Origin: an uncultured Flavihumibacter sp.
Lineage (GTDB): Bacteria; Bacteroidota; Bacteroidia; Chitinophagales; Chitinophagaceae
Assembly: GCA_946481605.1 (NCBI GenBank)
Contig: CAMLPA010000027.1
Coordinates: 1-15,169, forward strand
DNA: 15,169 nucleotides
Reading direction: 5' to 3'
Part shown: positions 13,662-15,169 of the stretch, piece after piece
Layout: each line of letters begins with the position of its first letter
How positions within the stretch are numbered: position 1 is the first letter of the stretch
Made by a program: the position numbers and the translations under genes
Notes under the pieces: model-generated
What the model was told of the DNA's origin: nothing
Seen by the model: only the letters and a program-made list of their open reading frames with translations
Database searches by the model: none

Positions 13662-14372
13662 ATGAAATTAAAGGGCATTGTTCCACGTACCTGGAGGCTG
13701 ATCAAAAAGATATTCATCTTCCTTTTCTTCTTTCAGCTATTCTATATTCTCCTGCTAAGGTGGGTGGATCCCCCTTTTACCCTCACGCAAATGGGCAGTA
13801 TGGTGCATGGTTGGTTCAACGGTTATGATTTTAAAAGAGATTATGTGGATATGGAGGAGATTTCCTTTCACGCGCGCCTGGCCGTGATTGCTTCTGAAGA
13901 CCAGCTATTCGTGGACCATGGCGGCTTCGACTGGAAAAGCATCGAGAAAGCGATGGAATACAATAAAAAGAAACCCAACCGCACGCGCGGCGCGAGTACC
14001 ATCAGCCAGCAAGTAGCCAAGAATGTATTTTTGTGGCAAGGCAGAAGCTGGCTCAGGAAAGGGCTTGAAGTGTATTTTACCAAAATGATAGAATGGATCT
14101 GGGGCAAGCGGCGCATTCTTGAAGTGTACCTCAACGTAATTGAGATGGGCAAAGGCGTTTACGGCATTGAGGCGGCGGCGCAGACTTATTTTTCTAAACC
14201 TGCGTCCGCATTAACGGCCAGAGAGGCGGCCATGATCGCGGCCTGCCTTCCAAATCCTGTAAAATTTACGGTAAAGCCCGCTTCAGCAAGGGTGAAATCA
14301 CGCACACCTTTTATCCTCCGGCAGATGAACAACCTGAAGAACGATACAGATATTTTAAAGGTGATTCAATAG
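13662..14372 (+). CDS. mtgA: monofunctional peptidoglycan glycosyltransferase
   Basis: GT51-family enzyme that polymerises lipid II into glycan strands at the outer face of the cytoplasmic membrane. It has a short basic cytoplasmic tail, one membrane anchor (about residues 14-32, IKKIFIFLFFFQLFYILLL), then the GT51 domain with all family motifs: catalytic E79 in ASEDQLFVDHGGFDW, GASTISQQVAKN, RKGLEVYFTKMIE with the second conserved glutamate, and ILEVYLNVIEMGKGVYGIEAA. At 236 residues it has no transpeptidase domain. I chose the ATG at 13662 rather than the upstream TTG at 13632: the TTG lies inside a promoter-like TATCTTG sequence, and MKLKG followed by basic residues is a normal anchor start. 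It is convergent with the next gene, separated by only 2 nt. Confidence 0.94.
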   Translation: MKLKGIVPRTWRLIKKIFIFLFFFQLFYILLLRWVDPPFTLTQMGSMVHGWFNGYDFKRDYVDMEEISFHARLAVIASEDQLFVDHGGFDWKSIEKAMEYNKKKPNRTRGASTISQQVAKNVFLWQGRSWLRKGLEVYFTKMIEWIWGKRRILEVYLNVIEMGKGVYGIEAAAQTYFSKPASALTAREAAMIAACLPNPVKFTVKPASARVKSRTPFILRQMNNLKNDTDILKVIQ

Positions 14373-14374
14373 GG

Positions 14375-15169
14375 TTATTCTTCCTCTACTTCCACCGTAA
14401 GACTGTTCAACGTATAAGTATCCGGAATGGAAGTGGGTAAGCCGTAGCGGATTCTTTTTTTGAAAGGGAATTTTCCTGGAATTTTTGCGGACAATTTTAC
14501 GGGTTCCGTAGCGCCTTTCTGGCGATCGGGCACAAAGGAAAGCAGGGAGAAGAAGAACGGATCACCTTCATCCATGCCCGCAACTGCCGCTCTGCGGTCG
14601 GCGATCCGGCAGCGCGCAAACTCGTTGAGTCCTGACGTAAAAGTTCCTTGTTGTTCCACACTATCTCCACGCAACATTACTTTAGAGGGCACCTCGAACC
14701 AATCGCCCATGCGGCTGCTGAAGCAGGAGTCGCTGTAAGTGGTCATACTGCCACGTGGTGTATGAATAACCGGGCCGTGAAGCGGTTTATACTCGATCTT
14801 GTGGTTTACAACCAGCACATTCCTGCCCTGAAACTGTTGTTCGATAGGCCAGAAATTGTAGTTGTTCCTCCGGCCGTGGATGGAATTCAGGGACAGGGCG
14901 GTATCGCCTGAATAGAACCAATGTTTGGCAGCGTTCTGGTAAGAGTTCACAAATACAACGGGCCTTCCGTTCGCCTGCGCCTTAATGGCTGCTGCACGTT
15001 CCCTGTTCTTATGGAACTCATCTTTTTTCAGCCAGGGAAGCGGGTTCACATCCATCAGCATATACACTCTTACCACTAACACCAGCATGATGGTAGCGAA
15101 AGCGCTGATGCGGAGGAAAGGCCACCATTTTCTTTCCCGGGAAAGGTAGGTATGCCCCAGCACGATCAG
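14375..15169 (-). CDS. GT39-like membrane glycosyltransferase, C-terminal part (5' truncated by the window)
   Basis: The frame remains open to the last base, so the gene starts beyond the window; the GTG at 15163 is internal rather than a true start. What is visible is one membrane helix (about FLRISAFATIMLVLVVRVYML) followed by a roughly 220-residue soluble C-terminal domain with motifs such as RPVVFVNSYQNAAKHWFYSG and NNYNFWPIEQQF. This pattern fits the C-terminal periplasmic domain of ArnT/PMT-like glycosyltransferases of Bacteroidota, which move a sugar from a polyprenyl carrier onto a protein or lipid at the outer face of the membrane. The catalytic N-terminal part is outside the window, so the assignment rests on the tail alone. 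Only 2 nt separate its stop from that of mtgA, and no terminator lies between. Confidence 0.65.
   Translation of the reverse strand: MIVLGHTYLSRERKWWPFLRISAFATIMLVLVVRVYMLMDVNPLPWLKKDEFHKNRERAAAIKAQANGRPVVFVNSYQNAAKHWFYSGDTALSLNSIHGRRNNYNFWPIEQQFQGRNVLVVNHKIEYKPLHGPVIHTPRGSMTTYSDSCFSSRMGDWFEVPSKVMLRGDSVEQQGTFTSGLNEFARCRIADRRAAVAGMDEGDPFFFSLLSFVPDRQKGATEPVKLSAKIPGKFPFKKRIRYGLPTSIPDTYTLNSLTVEVEEE

Noticed and set aside
1..15169. Search for tRNA, rRNA, CRISPR arrays, IS elements, phage or defence genes
   Set aside because: No regularly spaced repeats, transposase or integrase motifs, or tRNA-like cloverleaf stretches were noticed by eye; all long gaps are under 300 nt.

Overview
The window looks like chromosomal DNA of a member of the Bacteroidota, most likely Chitinophagales/Chitinophagaceae. 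The evidence is a secreted M1 metallopeptidase and OmpA/porin-like barrel with short Bacteroidota-style signal peptides, TAnnTTTG promoter elements of the Bacteroidota sigma factor, weak Shine-Dalgarno signals, many kinases with an SHDLQEPL phospho-acceptor motif, and single-domain Rcp1-like regulators. This is an inference from gene style; no rRNA or other marker is present. No tRNA, CRISPR array, IS element, phage gene or recognisable defence system is visible.

Layout. 1-423 is the 3' part of a TPR protein. 469-1806 is a CHASE3 membrane histidine kinase. 1874-3556 is a secreted M1 metallopeptidase and 3609-4358 an outer-membrane beta-barrel protein, followed by a bidirectional terminator (4382-4412). 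From 10452 down to 4452 on the minus strand runs a four-gene signalling block: rpoN (sigma-54), a sigma-54-dependent response regulator, a PAS-PAS histidine kinase and a REC-PAS histidine kinase, with gaps of 35 nt, a 1-nt overlap and 6 nt. Upstream lies a small charged hypothetical gene (minus). Then come an Rcp1-like single-domain response regulator (11008-11439) and a convergent YtxH-domain gene (11502-11759) that share a strong hairpin terminator. 12015-13000 is a second single-domain response regulator directly followed by a LysE-family exporter. 13035-13592 is an unrecognised secreted or membrane protein. 13662-14372 is a monofunctional peptidoglycan glycosyltransferase. 14375-15169 is the C-terminal part of a GT39-type membrane glycosyltransferase, cut by the window end.

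How it fits together. The central theme is phospho-signalling: three histidine kinases, four response-regulator genes or domains (one of them fused to a kinase), and the sigma factor that one regulator must use. In the rpoN block, the most economical reading is a soluble PAS-sensing phosphorelay feeding an NtrC-like activator that opens sigma-54 promoters, with sigma-54 itself made from the same transcript. The two SHDLQEPL-type kinases (469-1806 and 5901-7487) belong to the class that often signals to Rcp1-like stand-alone receivers such as the one at 11008. The remaining genes are envelope functions: secreted protease, outer-membrane barrel, exporter, transglycosylase and glycosyltransferase.

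I did not find a clearly novel system. The most distinctive points are the rpoN/two-component gene block, a perfect 14-bp inverted repeat inside the activator's linker coding sequence, and a sigma-54-like element just upstream of rpoN.
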